A DNA stretch of 64,000 nt from JAFAMB01 sp963775805 (GTDB lineage Bacteria > Verrucomicrobiota > Verrucomicrobiia > Chthoniobacterales > JAFAMB01): positions 992,001 through 1,056,000 of the forward strand of contig CAVZKG010000001.1 in NCBI GenBank assembly GCA_963775805.1, given 5' to 3'. The notes under the pieces are model-generated. The model did no database searches and was not told where the DNA came from. It was given only the letters and a program-made list of their open reading frames with translations. Every line of letters starts with the position of its first letter. Within the stretch, counting starts at the first letter, position 1. Below are positions 18,414 through 26,654 of this stretch, in pieces. The translations under genes and the position numbers were made by a program.

Positions 18414-19493
18414 CTAGGCCTTAACAAGGTCTCCAACCGGCCTTTTAGGCTCGTGTCCGACTCCGGCGTAGGGCCGGGCAAACGCAATAGGTGCGCCCTG
18501 ATTTTTGAGTGATTGGGAGGAAGCCTCGAGGATTTGCACGAGCTCCAGACCCTCTCTGCCGCTGGATAGCGGTTTCGTGCCTTTTTCGATACAATCCAAG
18601 AAATGCTGGCACTCAGATTTTAACGGTTCTTCTTGTTGCAAGCGCGGAATGTAGCTGTCTCCGTAATGATAGGAATAATGAAAATCGGCGAACGTGTCGT
18701 AATGCGGAGGGCGCTCTACTCGAACGTCGTAAACCCGGATCTTCTCCAGTGTCTGCAGGTCATCGTATACGATCATGCGTCGCGTGCCGACAATCGTCAT
18801 TTCGCGAACTTTCCGCGGTTCAAGCCAACTGCTTTGAATCGTAGCGAATCGTTTGTTCCGAAAAGTCAGTGAAATATTCGTGATGTCCTCGATCCCGGGC
18901 GTGACATGGGCGTTCCCCTGGCAGTTCACCACCTGCGGTAATTCGCCAAGGATGCGAAGAATGATCGAGATATCGTGTGGAGCAAGATCCCAGGCGACGT
19001 TTATGTCCTTTTGGAATAAGCCCAGGTTGAGACGTCGCGAATTAATATAACGGATTTCGCCCAAATCACCGGACTGCACGATTTCCAGAATCTTATTAAC
19101 AGGAGAGGAATAGAGGAACGTGTGGCCGACCATCAAAACGAGCCCTTTTTGATCGGCGATTTCGATCAGTTCTTCGCATTCCGCCGCACTTGCCGCCATC
19201 GGCTTTTCGATGAGCGTGTGCTTGCCGGCGAGCAAACTCGCCTTGGCAAGAGCATAATGATGCTTCACGGGCGTTGCCACTACCACAGCATCCAGACCAA
19301 TGCCGTTCAGCATGTGATCATAATCGGTCAATCCCTCCACATCCGAGTAGAGACTCCGCATATGATTAAGCCGAGCTTGGCTCATGTCGCACATCGCTCT
19401 CAAGTTGCAACCAGCAAGCGATTTAAAATTGCGGACCAGATTGGGACCCCAGTACCCGCACCCTACTACACCCACTGAAATTGGTTTCTTCAT
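18414..19493 (-). CDS. Gfo/Idh/MocA-family dehydrogenase (WbpB-like)
   Basis: The product has 359 residues. The Rossmann loop is VGVVGCGYWGPNLVRNF, the E-K-P motif occurs as TLIEKPMAASAAE near residue 95, and the catalytic D-x-x-x-H appears as WDLAPHDISIILR. It is the first gene of the long EPS train. Followed by an acetyltransferase and a DegT aminotransferase, it most resembles WbpB, which oxidises C3 of a UDP-N-acetylglucosaminuronate. No UDP-sugar 6-dehydrogenase (WbpA) is seen nearby, so the substrate must come from elsewhere or differ. A good Shine-Dalgarno (GGAG, four bases before the ATG at 19493) supports the start. Confidence 0.87.
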   Translation of the reverse strand: MKKPISVGVVGCGYWGPNLVRNFKSLAGCNLRAMCDMSQARLNHMRSLYSDVEGLTDYDHMLNGIGLDAVVVATPVKHHYALAKASLLAGKHTLIEKPMAASAAECEELIEIADQKGLVLMVGHTFLYSSPVNKILEIVQSGDLGEIRYINSRRLNLGLFQKDINVAWDLAPHDISIILRILGELPQVVNCQGNAHVTPGIEDITNISLTFRNKRFATIQSSWLEPRKVREMTIVGTRRMIVYDDLQTLEKIRVYDVRVERPPHYDTFADFHYSYHYGDSYIPRLQQEEPLKSECQHFLDCIEKGTKPLSSGREGLELVQILEASSQSLKNQGAPIAFARPYAGVGHEPKRPVGDLVKA

Positions 19494-19805
19494 GTCACTC
19501 CATTTAATGTCAACAAAATTGTCGTTTGCGTCCGCTGTTCGGCTTTTTTCGATTTTTCTTTATTTGTATTTTATTTATTTGCAATTTTGCGTGCTGTCGC
19601 CCTTGGCACGTTTCCGCAGATCACAGAACAGCCCATTTACGCAGCACCTAACGCGCTGCAATTTTGACTACATCGCCTTAAAAGCGCCTTTCTTAACCCT
19701 CCCGAGGATCGTTCTTCGCGATTCAGTCATCGCGATTCCGGAGCGATAGCTTCAGGATTCAATTACCGGGTAGCCCGGGCCCTGACTCCTGAGTCTACTT
19801 TGGCC
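19494..19805 (-). promoter_or_regulatory. Long untranslated leader of the EPS gene train
   Basis: No gene is visible in these 312 bases between the NusG-like gene and the first gene of the train. In the sense of transcription the leader holds several inverted repeats (for example a GC-rich CCGGG-CTA-CCCGG stem near 19772 and GCAGC/GCTGC near 19655) and an A-rich stretch just before the first start codon. A leader following a gene for a specialised NusG is where an antiterminator recruitment site would be expected. That function is inferred. Confidence 0.45.
19589..19601 (-). promoter_or_regulatory. Possible ops-like antiterminator recruitment element
   Basis: The minus-strand sequence GGCGACAGCACGC matches the enterobacterial ops element (GGCGGTAGCGTGC, from memory) at 9 of 13 bases, all differences being transitions. 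It lies in the leader between the NusG-like gene and the gene train. The match is imperfect and this phylum may use another element, so this is only a candidate. Confidence 0.25.
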
Positions 19806-20369
19806 TCAAGCCGCCAGCGGGTGCACCGCGTACCGCACAAGGCTCAAGTGTCTGAGTTCCGCCTCAATTTTTCGGCCGAGAAAATCCATTAGCACCTTTA
19901 CCCGCTCCCTTGCAGGTGGAACTTGCGTAACAACCGCGTCCAATCCTGCAAAAGCCCCTCCGACGATCTTCACCTGGTCGCCGACAGTCAGCGAGTCGCT
20001 TAGCTCTTGCACGCCGGCCTGACCGGTCTGCTCCATCAAGGAAGCTAACGCGTGCTCCTCAATTATGGGATATCTATCGGCAAAACGTATGATCCCTTTA
20101 ACACCATTAGTGTAACAGACCTGGCGATGCCGCAGCGCAAGATTGAAGCGCGCAAACAGGTACCCAGGGAACATAGCCTCGGTCGTCCACACAGCGCCTT
20201 GGCGGCTAATTCTTTTGAATCGGACCCGAGGGCAAAAGACAGTCACATCTTCCAAAAGGCGCAGATGAACAGCAGCTATATGCTCATGCTTGACCTGGAA
20301 ACGAATGCAGTACCAGGCTGCTTCACCTCCATGCTCTCTTGCGCTGCGTGAAATTGGCGTCCTTTCCAT
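19806..20369 (-). CDS. Specialised NusG-family antiterminator (RfaH/UpxY/LoaP type)
   Basis: The product has 187 residues. The NGN domain starts with AAWYCIRFQVKHEHIAAVHL and continues through FCPRVRFKRISRQG and AMFPGYLFARFNL; the F-P-G-Y-L-F-A segment is the hallmark of NusG proteins. A KOW domain follows (LTVGDQVKIVGGAFAGLDAVVTQV, about 125-180). NusG paralogues located at the head of long polysaccharide operons bind RNA polymerase and let it read through the operon, as shown for RfaH, UpxY and LoaP. Here the gene lies just before a leader and more than 19 kb of co-directional genes. The start is supported by GAGGAG seven bases before the ATG at 20369. Confidence 0.9.
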   Translation of the reverse strand: MERTPISRSAREHGGEAAWYCIRFQVKHEHIAAVHLRLLEDVTVFCPRVRFKRISRQGAVWTTEAMFPGYLFARFNLALRHRQVCYTNGVKGIIRFADRYPIIEEHALASLMEQTGQAGVQELSDSLTVGDQVKIVGGAFAGLDAVVTQVPPARERVKVLMDFLGRKIEAELRHLSLVRYAVHPLAA

Positions 20370-20713
20370 GGCAACTCCTCATTTCGAATCTCTCAGACGG
20401 GCACAAAAACCGCACCGCCTGGCTAAACAGACCAATCGACCGTGAATCAGATCGATTGAGTAAATTTTCGCACTATTTTAAAAGCGCCGAGCGTAGGCAA
20501 TAGAAGAGCTTCAGAGACCTCAACGCTGAGTTTCTTAACTCATTCCGAAAGTGTTATAATTCCTAATAACTGACAAGGGACCGTTAACGGACCTCAAAAG
20601 GTCTTAATCTGTCGGTCTCAGGCTCTGGATCTCAATGAAAAATTGAGTCGACTCGCCGGTAAGATATCAGCCGCTGCCGCCGTTTTCGAGATCGCGGCCG
20701 ATTTGATTGACAG
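20370..20713 (-). promoter_or_regulatory. Intergenic region before the antiterminator gene
   Basis: These 344 bases hold no gene. They contain the perfect 10-bp palindrome CCGTTAACGG at 20581-20590, directly followed by a GACCT-CAAA-AGGTC hairpin at 20590-20603. On the minus strand, downstream of these (plus 20555-20560), a TATAAC hexamer could be a -10 box for the antiterminator gene, but no convincing -35 box is spaced correctly. The element could be a repressor site or attenuator. Confidence 0.3.
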
Positions 20714-21751
20714 CTATTGACCCGCCTGCTCAGAGAGTCTCTCTTTGCCCGTTTGGCGAATCGCCATCGTTTGTGCTTGCATCTTCGGAAGAATCCGGGT
20801 CTCAACTACCTGCGCAATTATCGCTGGCACGGTTCGGAGTATAACCTCCAAATCCAGCCAAATCGTGAGATTCCGGACATAATAGATGTCCATGTCGATC
20901 ATCTCACTAAAGGTCGTCCGATTTTTTCCATTGACCTGCCAATATCCCGTCAGCCCAGGGAGTCCATTGACGCGCTCTCGCTGCCAGGACTTGTAAATCC
21001 TGAATTCGTGCGGCGTGCACGGGCGCGGCCCGACAAGGCTCATTTCACCACGAAGTACGTTGATGAGCTGTGGCAACTCGTCCAATCCAGTTGCCCGTAA
21101 TATCTTGCCCCCAGCGATGATGCGCGGGTCACCGCTATCCAGTTTCGTCATTGGCACATTCGCATTGATGAGCTGCTCGAAATGCCGCTCATGGCTCCCG
21201 GTCTCAACATTGACCTTCATCGTTCGGAACTTCAAAACCATGAACCGGCTGCCAGCGAAGCCGATTCTCTCTTGACGAAAGAAGATTGGCCCCGGCGACG
21301 CGATCTTCACCCACAATGCAATCAGGAGAAAAATCGGGAGCCAAATCGGCAGTGCAACGATGATGCATATTATATCGAGTACCCGCTTCCAATCCGGTAT
21401 GACCGCTCGATCGGACACGGCTGGACCCGCATCTTGGCACATGTCGCGATTCTTCAGGAATCGGCTGGCCGGAGGATCGTCAGTGTGGCGGGGTACTCTA
21501 TGATTGCAGTCCAAGGGTAGACCCGAATCGCAATACGTGCGAAGATCTGCGACGGATAAGTCGACTGCTGAATTTTTGGAACTGGCTTCGGCTGTATGCA
21601 TTTTCGGTCGAGATGGATAAGGGAAATTTTTGGGTACTGTGACCACTACTGAGATAAGCGGCAGAAAAGCCGCCCCCTTAAGGAGAAATCGGGTCGAATT
21701 CCCGAAAAATGCGAATATTCTGTAGTTACCATAATCATTCGGAATGATCAT
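20714..21751 (-). CDS. Initiating sugar-phosphate transferase (WcaJ/WbaP-type polyprenyl glycosylphosphotransferase)
   Basis: The product has 345 residues at most. The C-terminal two thirds form a bacterial sugar transferase domain: a membrane helix (RVLDIICIIVALPIWLPIFLLIAL, about 123-147), then SPGPIFFRQERIG, FMVLKFRTM, LPQLINVLRGEMSLVGPRP and GLTGYWQVNGKNRTTF. It transfers a sugar-1-phosphate to undecaprenyl phosphate, the first step of repeat-unit assembly. The N-terminal 120 residues are not conserved-looking; the start could instead be the ATG at 21601 (MHTAEASS), and neither start has a strong Shine-Dalgarno. It lies upstream of the antiterminator gene on the same strand. Confidence 0.85.
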   Translation of the reverse strand: MIIPNDYGNYRIFAFFGNSTRFLLKGAAFLPLISVVVTVPKNFPYPSRPKMHTAEASSKNSAVDLSVADLRTYCDSGLPLDCNHRVPRHTDDPPASRFLKNRDMCQDAGPAVSDRAVIPDWKRVLDIICIIVALPIWLPIFLLIALWVKIASPGPIFFRQERIGFAGSRFMVLKFRTMKVNVETGSHERHFEQLINANVPMTKLDSGDPRIIAGGKILRATGLDELPQLINVLRGEMSLVGPRPCTPHEFRIYKSWQRERVNGLPGLTGYWQVNGKNRTTFSEMIDMDIYYVRNLTIWLDLEVILRTVPAIIAQVVETRILPKMQAQTMAIRQTGKERLSEQAGQ

Positions 21752-21924
21752 GAAAAATTTTCAAAGATCGTGCTGGAGGGTTGTCGCGGTACCAACCGAT
21801 CAGCGCCTGAAGACATCAAAGCCGTGCAGGATTGGACTGTTTTGAGCCAAAAAGGCACGTCGTACATTGCTTGAGCCTCCGATAAGTATTGAGCTACTCA
21901 CCGCGTTGCGCTAAACCGCTACGA

Positions 21925-23220
21925 ATGAGGGTGATGATTCGCTGCAGACTATCTCGAGGAATTACTCTGAGCTGTTTGTCGCGTTTCTTTGTCGGAGGAT
22001 GTTTGCTTTACGCAATCCTGTTTGAAGCAGTTTCGTTGCACGCGCAGGAACTCGTTCGCACTGCAACGAGTAAACCACAAATTGAGTCATTCAAGAACCC
22101 TGAGACGAGCTTCCAAGTTGGACCACTTCAAGAGGCATTGACCGGGTCGCTCGGGGTGGAATACACGGATAACGTGAATTTGACGGACACGGATAAGCTT
22201 TCTGACCTCAGTGTTCGTGAGGGATTTGGCTTGAACACCACTTGGGTCATCAGTCAGTTGAATATGCTGCAACTCAATTTTGCAGGCACGTTAATTGAGG
22301 ATTTTTACGGAAACGGGAAGAGCGACCTAAACCTGGCAATATCCCCTGACTCGCTCATTCAATTCCAATTTGTGGTGTCCGACTTTCGATTTCGCGTTTA
22401 TGACAGCTTTGCATACGTACAGAATCCCACCTCCAACGCGACTGCGACAAACACCGCAAACTTAAACAGCCTCACCAACACGATTGGCGCCACAATGGAT
22501 TCGGACCTGAATCTTGCGGTCCTCTCGTTGTCGGCTGACTACACTTATAGCGATCAGAGTGGTTCGACCGCTGAGGGACAGAATAATCCGACCACAACCG
22601 GAGCAAGGAACACATTCCGCGCCGGTTCGTCGCTGACATTTCACTATTCGCCGACGATCGTTTACGGCCTCAACGCGACCGTGACCCGAAGTACCAGTGA
22701 GGACGAAGCCAACGTGAACAGTCTGAGCGTCGGGCCGCTATTGAAAGGGACGTTAGGTCCGCATTTTGATTTTGACTTGGCGGCGGGCCTCAATGCGGTC
22801 GATACGAAACCGTCCGTGCCGCTTGGCTACTACTTCAGCATAGCACTTCGGTATCAAATCGATCGCCACTGGCAGCTACTGTTTTCAGCGTCGCACGACC
22901 TTGGTTTCAGCATCGGGAACGGCCTGACAGAAGATACTTACCTCCGCGCCGGCGCGCAGCTAAGCCTTACGCGTTACATCACAGTGGCCGCCACTTCTTT
23001 TGCGGATTTTGGGGACATAGAAGTCGCGGGTCCCGGCACCACAACTTTTACGGCAGAAACGGGTAGTTACAAGCAATTCGGTGGAGAACTAAGCCTGGCT
23101 TGGAAGCTTCGAAAGCACCTCACAGGTGCGCTGACTTACGATTTTACGCGCCGCGAGGCGCAAGCGGAATTTTCGTACCTCCAGAACTCCATCTCGCTTT
23201 CGATCACCTACGCGTTTTAA
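21925..23220 (+). CDS. Outer-membrane beta-barrel protein, possible EPS export partner
   Basis: The product has about 431 residues from the ATG at 21925; a TTG at 21889 and an ATG at 21934 (preceded by GAGG) are alternatives. The N-terminus is basic then hydrophobic (FFVGGCLLYAILFEAVSLHA) with a likely signal peptidase site before QELVRT. The rest alternates polar and hydrophobic residues in strands with turns rich in N, D, G and T, and ends in SLSITYAF with a C-terminal phenylalanine, the usual outer-membrane insertion signal. Similar barrels accompany EPS loci. It is the only plus-strand gene in this region, divergent from the initiating transferase, and convergent with the GT2 gene at 23247. 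Confidence 0.75.
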   Translation: MRVMIRCRLSRGITLSCLSRFFVGGCLLYAILFEAVSLHAQELVRTATSKPQIESFKNPETSFQVGPLQEALTGSLGVEYTDNVNLTDTDKLSDLSVREGFGLNTTWVISQLNMLQLNFAGTLIEDFYGNGKSDLNLAISPDSLIQFQFVVSDFRFRVYDSFAYVQNPTSNATATNTANLNSLTNTIGATMDSDLNLAVLSLSADYTYSDQSGSTAEGQNNPTTTGARNTFRAGSSLTFHYSPTIVYGLNATVTRSTSEDEANVNSLSVGPLLKGTLGPHFDFDLAAGLNAVDTKPSVPLGYYFSIALRYQIDRHWQLLFSASHDLGFSIGNGLTEDTYLRAGAQLSLTRYITVAATSFADFGDIEVAGPGTTTFTAETGSYKQFGGELSLAWKLRKHLTGALTYDFTRREAQAEFSYLQNSISLSITYAF

Positions 23221-23246
23221 TCGGAAGTAGGTCCGATCGCCCGAAC

Positions 23247-24002
23247 CTAGCGAGCGAAACCCTTCTCTTTGAGGAACACCTTTTGGAAACTTGCTTCCAA
23301 TCCTGTCAAAAGGTTAAATTTCGCGAGGTACCAAAGAGCATGGACGCCATCAGTCACACCGATCTTTTTCCCTTCTGCATACGTCCGACCATAGTATGAG
23401 ATCGGGACCTCATAGATTCGCGAATCGATTTTTCTGCATTTCGCTACGAACTCAATCTCAAACCCGAATCCGCTCGATTCGATGATCATATTTTTAGCGA
23501 TCTCGGCACGCGAAGCTTTATATCCTGTCTCGACATCGGTCAGATTCAAATCGGTCAGAATATTATTGAGAAAGGTCAGAAGCTTATTGGCAAGAAAGTG
23601 TCTGAAGTAGAGAACCCGGCCCGCCCTGCGAACCAGAAAACGAGAACCCAAGCAAACATCCGCCGATCCCTCTTTAATCGGCGCGATCAGGTCTGGGATT
23701 TCGCGAGGATCGTATTCCAGATCAGCGTCTTGAATGACCACAATCGTCCCGGTTACGGCAGCGAAGCCAGTCCGAAGAGCAGCTGTCTTACCGAGATTGG
23801 TTTTGTGTCTTAGCAGCCTCACTTTCGGTTGCCGCGTACTGTATTCATGGCACACATCAATTGTGTGGTCAGTTGAGGCATCGTCCACAATGACGACCTC
23901 ATGGACATCCGGAAGAAACTCGAAGATTCGGTTCAAGACCGTTTCGATTGTCTGCTCCTCGTTAAACGCCGGAACGATCAAGCTAAGCTGATGATTATCC
24001 AT
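23247..24002 (-). CDS. Glycosyltransferase family 2, polyprenyl-phosphate sugar transferase type
   Basis: The product has 251 residues and is a GT-A glycosyltransferase of the dolichol-phosphate-mannose-synthase branch. Motifs are LSLIVPAFNEEQTIETVL, EVVIVDDASTDHTIDV, the metal-binding IQDADLEYDPREI near residue 95, GSRFLVRRAG and the later TDVETGYKASRAEIA. It has no transmembrane tail, so it resembles Dpm1-like enzymes that load a sugar on a polyprenyl phosphate. Such carriers serve as periplasmic sugar donors, which would suit glycan decoration. It ends 26 bases from the barrel gene in convergent orientation and may or may not belong functionally to the EPS locus. Confidence 0.85.
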   Translation of the reverse strand: MDNHQLSLIVPAFNEEQTIETVLNRIFEFLPDVHEVVIVDDASTDHTIDVCHEYSTRQPKVRLLRHKTNLGKTAALRTGFAAVTGTIVVIQDADLEYDPREIPDLIAPIKEGSADVCLGSRFLVRRAGRVLYFRHFLANKLLTFLNNILTDLNLTDVETGYKASRAEIAKNMIIESSGFGFEIEFVAKCRKIDSRIYEVPISYYGRTYAEGKKIGVTDGVHALWYLAKFNLLTGLEASFQKVFLKEKGFAR

Positions 24003-24543
24003 TGAGAGATCGGAAACGCGTACCCGACGTCAGTACGGTTTAAACCGCGGATATGTCAAGGAAACGCGGTTGCAAACGCGCCTTCGATTGCAAATCAGTC
24101 GAGCGTTTAGGCAATCTGCTCAGAATCTCCCCGACAACAGGAGTCTTTCGCCCGATGAAATGTCAACAGACAACCCGTTTTGCCGGACTATCTTCAGGAG
24201 GAGACAGAGCGCATCCAAAGCCTGCTCCGGTGTCAGATCTTCCCGGGAGGCCAAATCGATCTTCCTGCAAATCCTCTCTTCGACAGCTTTGCAGAGGATC
24301 ATTTTGTCATAGCCTCCCGTTGCTCTCCCTGGACGATGGTCGACTGGCCTGACGTGCTTTGCACGCACGTTCTCACATCGGAGCCGTAGCGATATATCAT
24401 CCATTGCAGAGACCAAAGATTTCATAGGCGCTTCAGACGCATTCGGCAGTCGCTAGCCACACTTTAGCGATTTCTTCGGCAAACAAAATTTATTTCGCAT
24501 GAAACCGAAGAGCGGATGAGACAGCTCCTCATTTGTTTGCACG
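24003..24543. other. Intergenic region between EPS and uronate clusters
   Basis: This stretch of 541 bases separates two functional clusters. The only candidate gene is the short minus-strand frame at 24120-24425 listed separately. No clear terminator, repeat or RNA gene is visible. Confidence 0.5.
24120..24425 (-). CDS. Small hypothetical protein, doubtful
   Basis: This frame of 101 residues has a protein-like C-terminal half with an amphipathic helix (DLTPEQALDALCLLLKIVRQ) and no recognisable domain. An internal ATG at 24404 would give a 94-residue product. No good Shine-Dalgarno precedes either start, and other frames across the same DNA are also open, so it may be a decayed gene or chance. 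Confidence 0.3.
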   Translation of the reverse strand: MKSLVSAMDDISLRLRCENVRAKHVRPVDHRPGRATGGYDKMILCKAVEERICRKIDLASREDLTPEQALDALCLLLKIVRQNGLSVDISSGERLLLSGRF

Positions 24544-25824
24544 TTACATTTCGCGAGCCCACGCCGGACGCTGCCGCAAATGATACAGCATTTCACCGGC
24601 TTTCGGCACGAGCAGGACGCCCTCCTTTTCCCGGTTGGCGAACTCTTCAGGCCTGATTGTAGAGGGATCGCGGTAACCGAGGTTGATCTCGTCGCAAATC
24701 TCCTTTGAGATTCCTGTGGCAAGCGTCACCTGCACCCGGCATCGTTCCACTCCGTTCTCATACGTCCCGATCCCGCGAACATGAGTAGAATGAGCTAAAA
24801 CGCCCCAAGGCACCTCTTTGAATTTGTCCCATTGCTTCAAAAAATAGTCCCGGCAGTGGTAGCCGATTTGCCGGATGAGCGCCCCATGAGTAAGAGAAAT
24901 CTCATGAATATGCGGGGCGTAGATGATGAGTTCCCCCCCGTCGGCGACTACCGGTTCCAGTTTGTACATACATTTTCCGCCAACCCATAGTTCGTCATAC
25001 ATTGGTGGCGCACACGAAAGGACAAGGCGAAACGGGGTTTCCTCGTAGGTAATGTGAATCTTTCTGGAGAGGTCGCTTGCCTGGTCCCAAGCTCCTTCCG
25101 GTGAGCCTGCAAACAGGCCGGCGAGACGACCATGGTCGACCACCATGCAGAAGCAGAGCTTCGGGACACCGACCATTGCTCCGGCCCGGTCCACGACCTT
25201 GCGGACCGGAGTCTGTTTGTTCCCAATAATCATCGGGTTGGTGACCACCGCGCCGAGCCAATGAAAAAAATTGAGCACCTCGGGGCCGCTAACACCCGGA
25301 AAAAGGTACTTGTTTCCCCCCGAAAACCCGACGACTTCGTGCGGGAAAACGGGCCCAAGAATGATGATCTGGTCGTATTCAAACAGCCGGCTGTTAACAG
25401 TCACCGGTACATCCATCGAAAATAACCCACCGCTGAGCGCTTTGATTTGCGCGGCGTCAATCGTGCCAATGTGTCTGAGCGCGGATTCCTTGTCCCACTC
25501 ATGGTTGAACAGGCGAACTGCCCCGTATCTGGTACGCCGTTCTTCAGGGGTTATTTCCAAGCGATGGCAGATCGCCTCTTCGCTCATGGGCTGATGAGTG
25601 CCCAAAGCGATCATGACATCGAGAGCTCGGGTTCCCGAACCGATCTGGTTGTAAATCCCTTTGAAAAGCACCCCCAGCGGACAGGTCCTCGTGGCGTCAG
25701 GAACAATTAATAAGACCCTTTTGCCGCGATACTCCGAGACCGGGCAAACTTCGTTTATGAGCTCAGTTACTTGCTCTTCCGAGAGCGTAGACCCTGGAGA
25801 ACTCTGTCTTGAGACCAATGACAT
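24544..25824 (-). CDS. LarA-family nickel-pincer racemase/epimerase homologue
   Basis: The product has 426 residues and belongs to the lactate racemase (LarA, formerly DUF2088) family. Visible marks are LIVPDATRTCPLG near the N-terminus, MIALGTHQPMS with the first catalytic histidine, and GPVFPHEVVGFSGGNKYLFPG near residue 165. The last includes a histidine and the lysine that carries the nickel-pincer cofactor in LarA. Family members racemise or epimerise 2-hydroxy acids, including sugar acids. It starts eight bases after the GntR regulator gene with AAAGGA before the ATG, so the two form one operon in a uronate cluster. A sugar-acid substrate is therefore likelier than lactate. The cofactor-making proteins LarB, LarC and LarE are not in the window. 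Confidence 0.85.
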   Translation of the reverse strand: MSLVSRQSSPGSTLSEEQVTELINEVCPVSEYRGKRVLLIVPDATRTCPLGVLFKGIYNQIGSGTRALDVMIALGTHQPMSEEAICHRLEITPEERRTRYGAVRLFNHEWDKESALRHIGTIDAAQIKALSGGLFSMDVPVTVNSRLFEYDQIIILGPVFPHEVVGFSGGNKYLFPGVSGPEVLNFFHWLGAVVTNPMIIGNKQTPVRKVVDRAGAMVGVPKLCFCMVVDHGRLAGLFAGSPEGAWDQASDLSRKIHITYEETPFRLVLSCAPPMYDELWVGGKCMYKLEPVVADGGELIIYAPHIHEISLTHGALIRQIGYHCRDYFLKQWDKFKEVPWGVLAHSTHVRGIGTYENGVERCRVQVTLATGISKEICDEINLGYRDPSTIRPEEFANREKEGVLLVPKAGEMLYHLRQRPAWAREM

Positions 25825-25832
25825 GGATTCCT

Positions 25833-26546
25833 TTAGTGCGTTTGAAGTGCTGGTTCCGCACGACGGTCCAACCCTCTAGCCCAGCGATCGTGTGCTTTGC
25901 GAAGATGTTCGCGCATAGCGATGCGCGCCCGCTCCGGATCCCTTGCGACGAATGCATCCATCACGCGTCGGTGCTCATTCAACACGGCTTTCCAGGTCCT
26001 TGAGCTATCAAAATGGAACGCAAACTGCCTTGCCAGAGGGCTGTCGCGCTTCTCGAACAACTCGGTCACGAACCGTATTAATGATTTGTTAGCAAGCTTG
26101 CTTGCGATCGAAACGTGAAAATCCCGGTCGGCCATTAGCTTAGCCTCCGTGTCGTTTGCCATTTCCATCCTGTTCAGAATTTTTTCGAGTTCGGCGATCT
26201 CCTTTTGCTTCATTAGTGGAGCAATCTCCGCCGCGATTTCCCCTTCGACAACGCGTCGCGCTCTCAGGATCTCGAGCGGCCCCTCTTCCCCGGCACAGTC
26301 GGTTTCGATTGCCTTTGCAGCGGTCACGACGATCCCCGAACCCGGCCGAACTTCCACATACCCCTCCACCTCCAGAGCGATCAAAGCTTCCCGAATGGAG
26401 GGGCGAGAAACTCCAAAGCGCTTGGCGAGTTCACGCTCTGCAGGAAGCCGGTTCCCAGAAATGAACTCGCCACTCGCAACCAACGCACGGATTTGATCGG
26501 CGATCTGAACGTATAAGCGGCGCTGTTCGATAACCTGGATCGGCAT
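25833..26546 (-). CDS. GntR-family transcriptional regulator, FadR (FCD) subfamily
   Basis: From the ATG at 26546 (MPIQVIEQRRLYVQIADQI) the product has 237 residues, normal for this family; the frame is open to 26651 but that extension overlaps the promoter region. The N-terminal winged helix (about 1-75) contains RLPAERELAKRFGVSRPSIREALIAL, the classical GntR recognition motif. The C-terminal FCD domain is helical and contains MADRDFHVSIA and later HRRVMDAF and EHLRKAH, consistent with metal or ligand-binding histidines. FCD regulators such as UxuR and ExuR sense uronates. It is divergent from uxaC and precedes the LarA-like gene, and the 18-bp element at 26588 and 29019 is its likely operator. 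Confidence 0.9.
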   Translation of the reverse strand: MPIQVIEQRRLYVQIADQIRALVASGEFISGNRLPAERELAKRFGVSRPSIREALIALEVEGYVEVRPGSGIVVTAAKAIETDCAGEEGPLEILRARRVVEGEIAAEIAPLMKQKEIAELEKILNRMEMANDTEAKLMADRDFHVSIASKLANKSLIRFVTELFEKRDSPLARQFAFHFDSSRTWKAVLNEHRRVMDAFVARDPERARIAMREHLRKAHDRWARGLDRRAEPALQTH

Positions 26547-26587
26547 GTTAAGAAAAGGATAGCATATTTCCGGAGGGATGAAAATAT

Positions 26588-26605
26588 GGCCTGACCACTT
26601 GACCA
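26588..26605 (+). promoter_or_regulatory. Candidate uronate-regulon operator, copy 1
   Basis: The plus-strand sequence is GGCCTGACCACTTGACCA. It contains the direct repeat TGACCA-N2-TGACCA and matches the element at 29019-29036 (read on the other strand) at 17 of 18 bases. It overlaps the -35 box of a possible uxaC promoter and lies 42 bases from the gntR start. Confidence 0.6.
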
Positions 26606-26627
26606 ACGCTCCTCCCGGTCTTATCGA
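26599..26627 (+). promoter_or_regulatory. Possible sigma-70 promoter of uxaC
   Basis: TTGACC at 26599-26604 and TATCGA at 26622-26627 are separated by 17 bases, giving a fair -35/-10 pair. Transcription would begin about 20 bases before the ATG at 26655. The -35 box is inside the candidate operator, which would suit repression. Confidence 0.4.
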
Positions 26628-26654
26628 AGATTTAACCAGGATTGCATCCAAGCC

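Noticed and set aside
24544..25824. Reading the LarA homologue as a lactate racemase
   Set aside because: Context is uronate catabolism and the lar cofactor genes are not adjacent; the substrate is left open.
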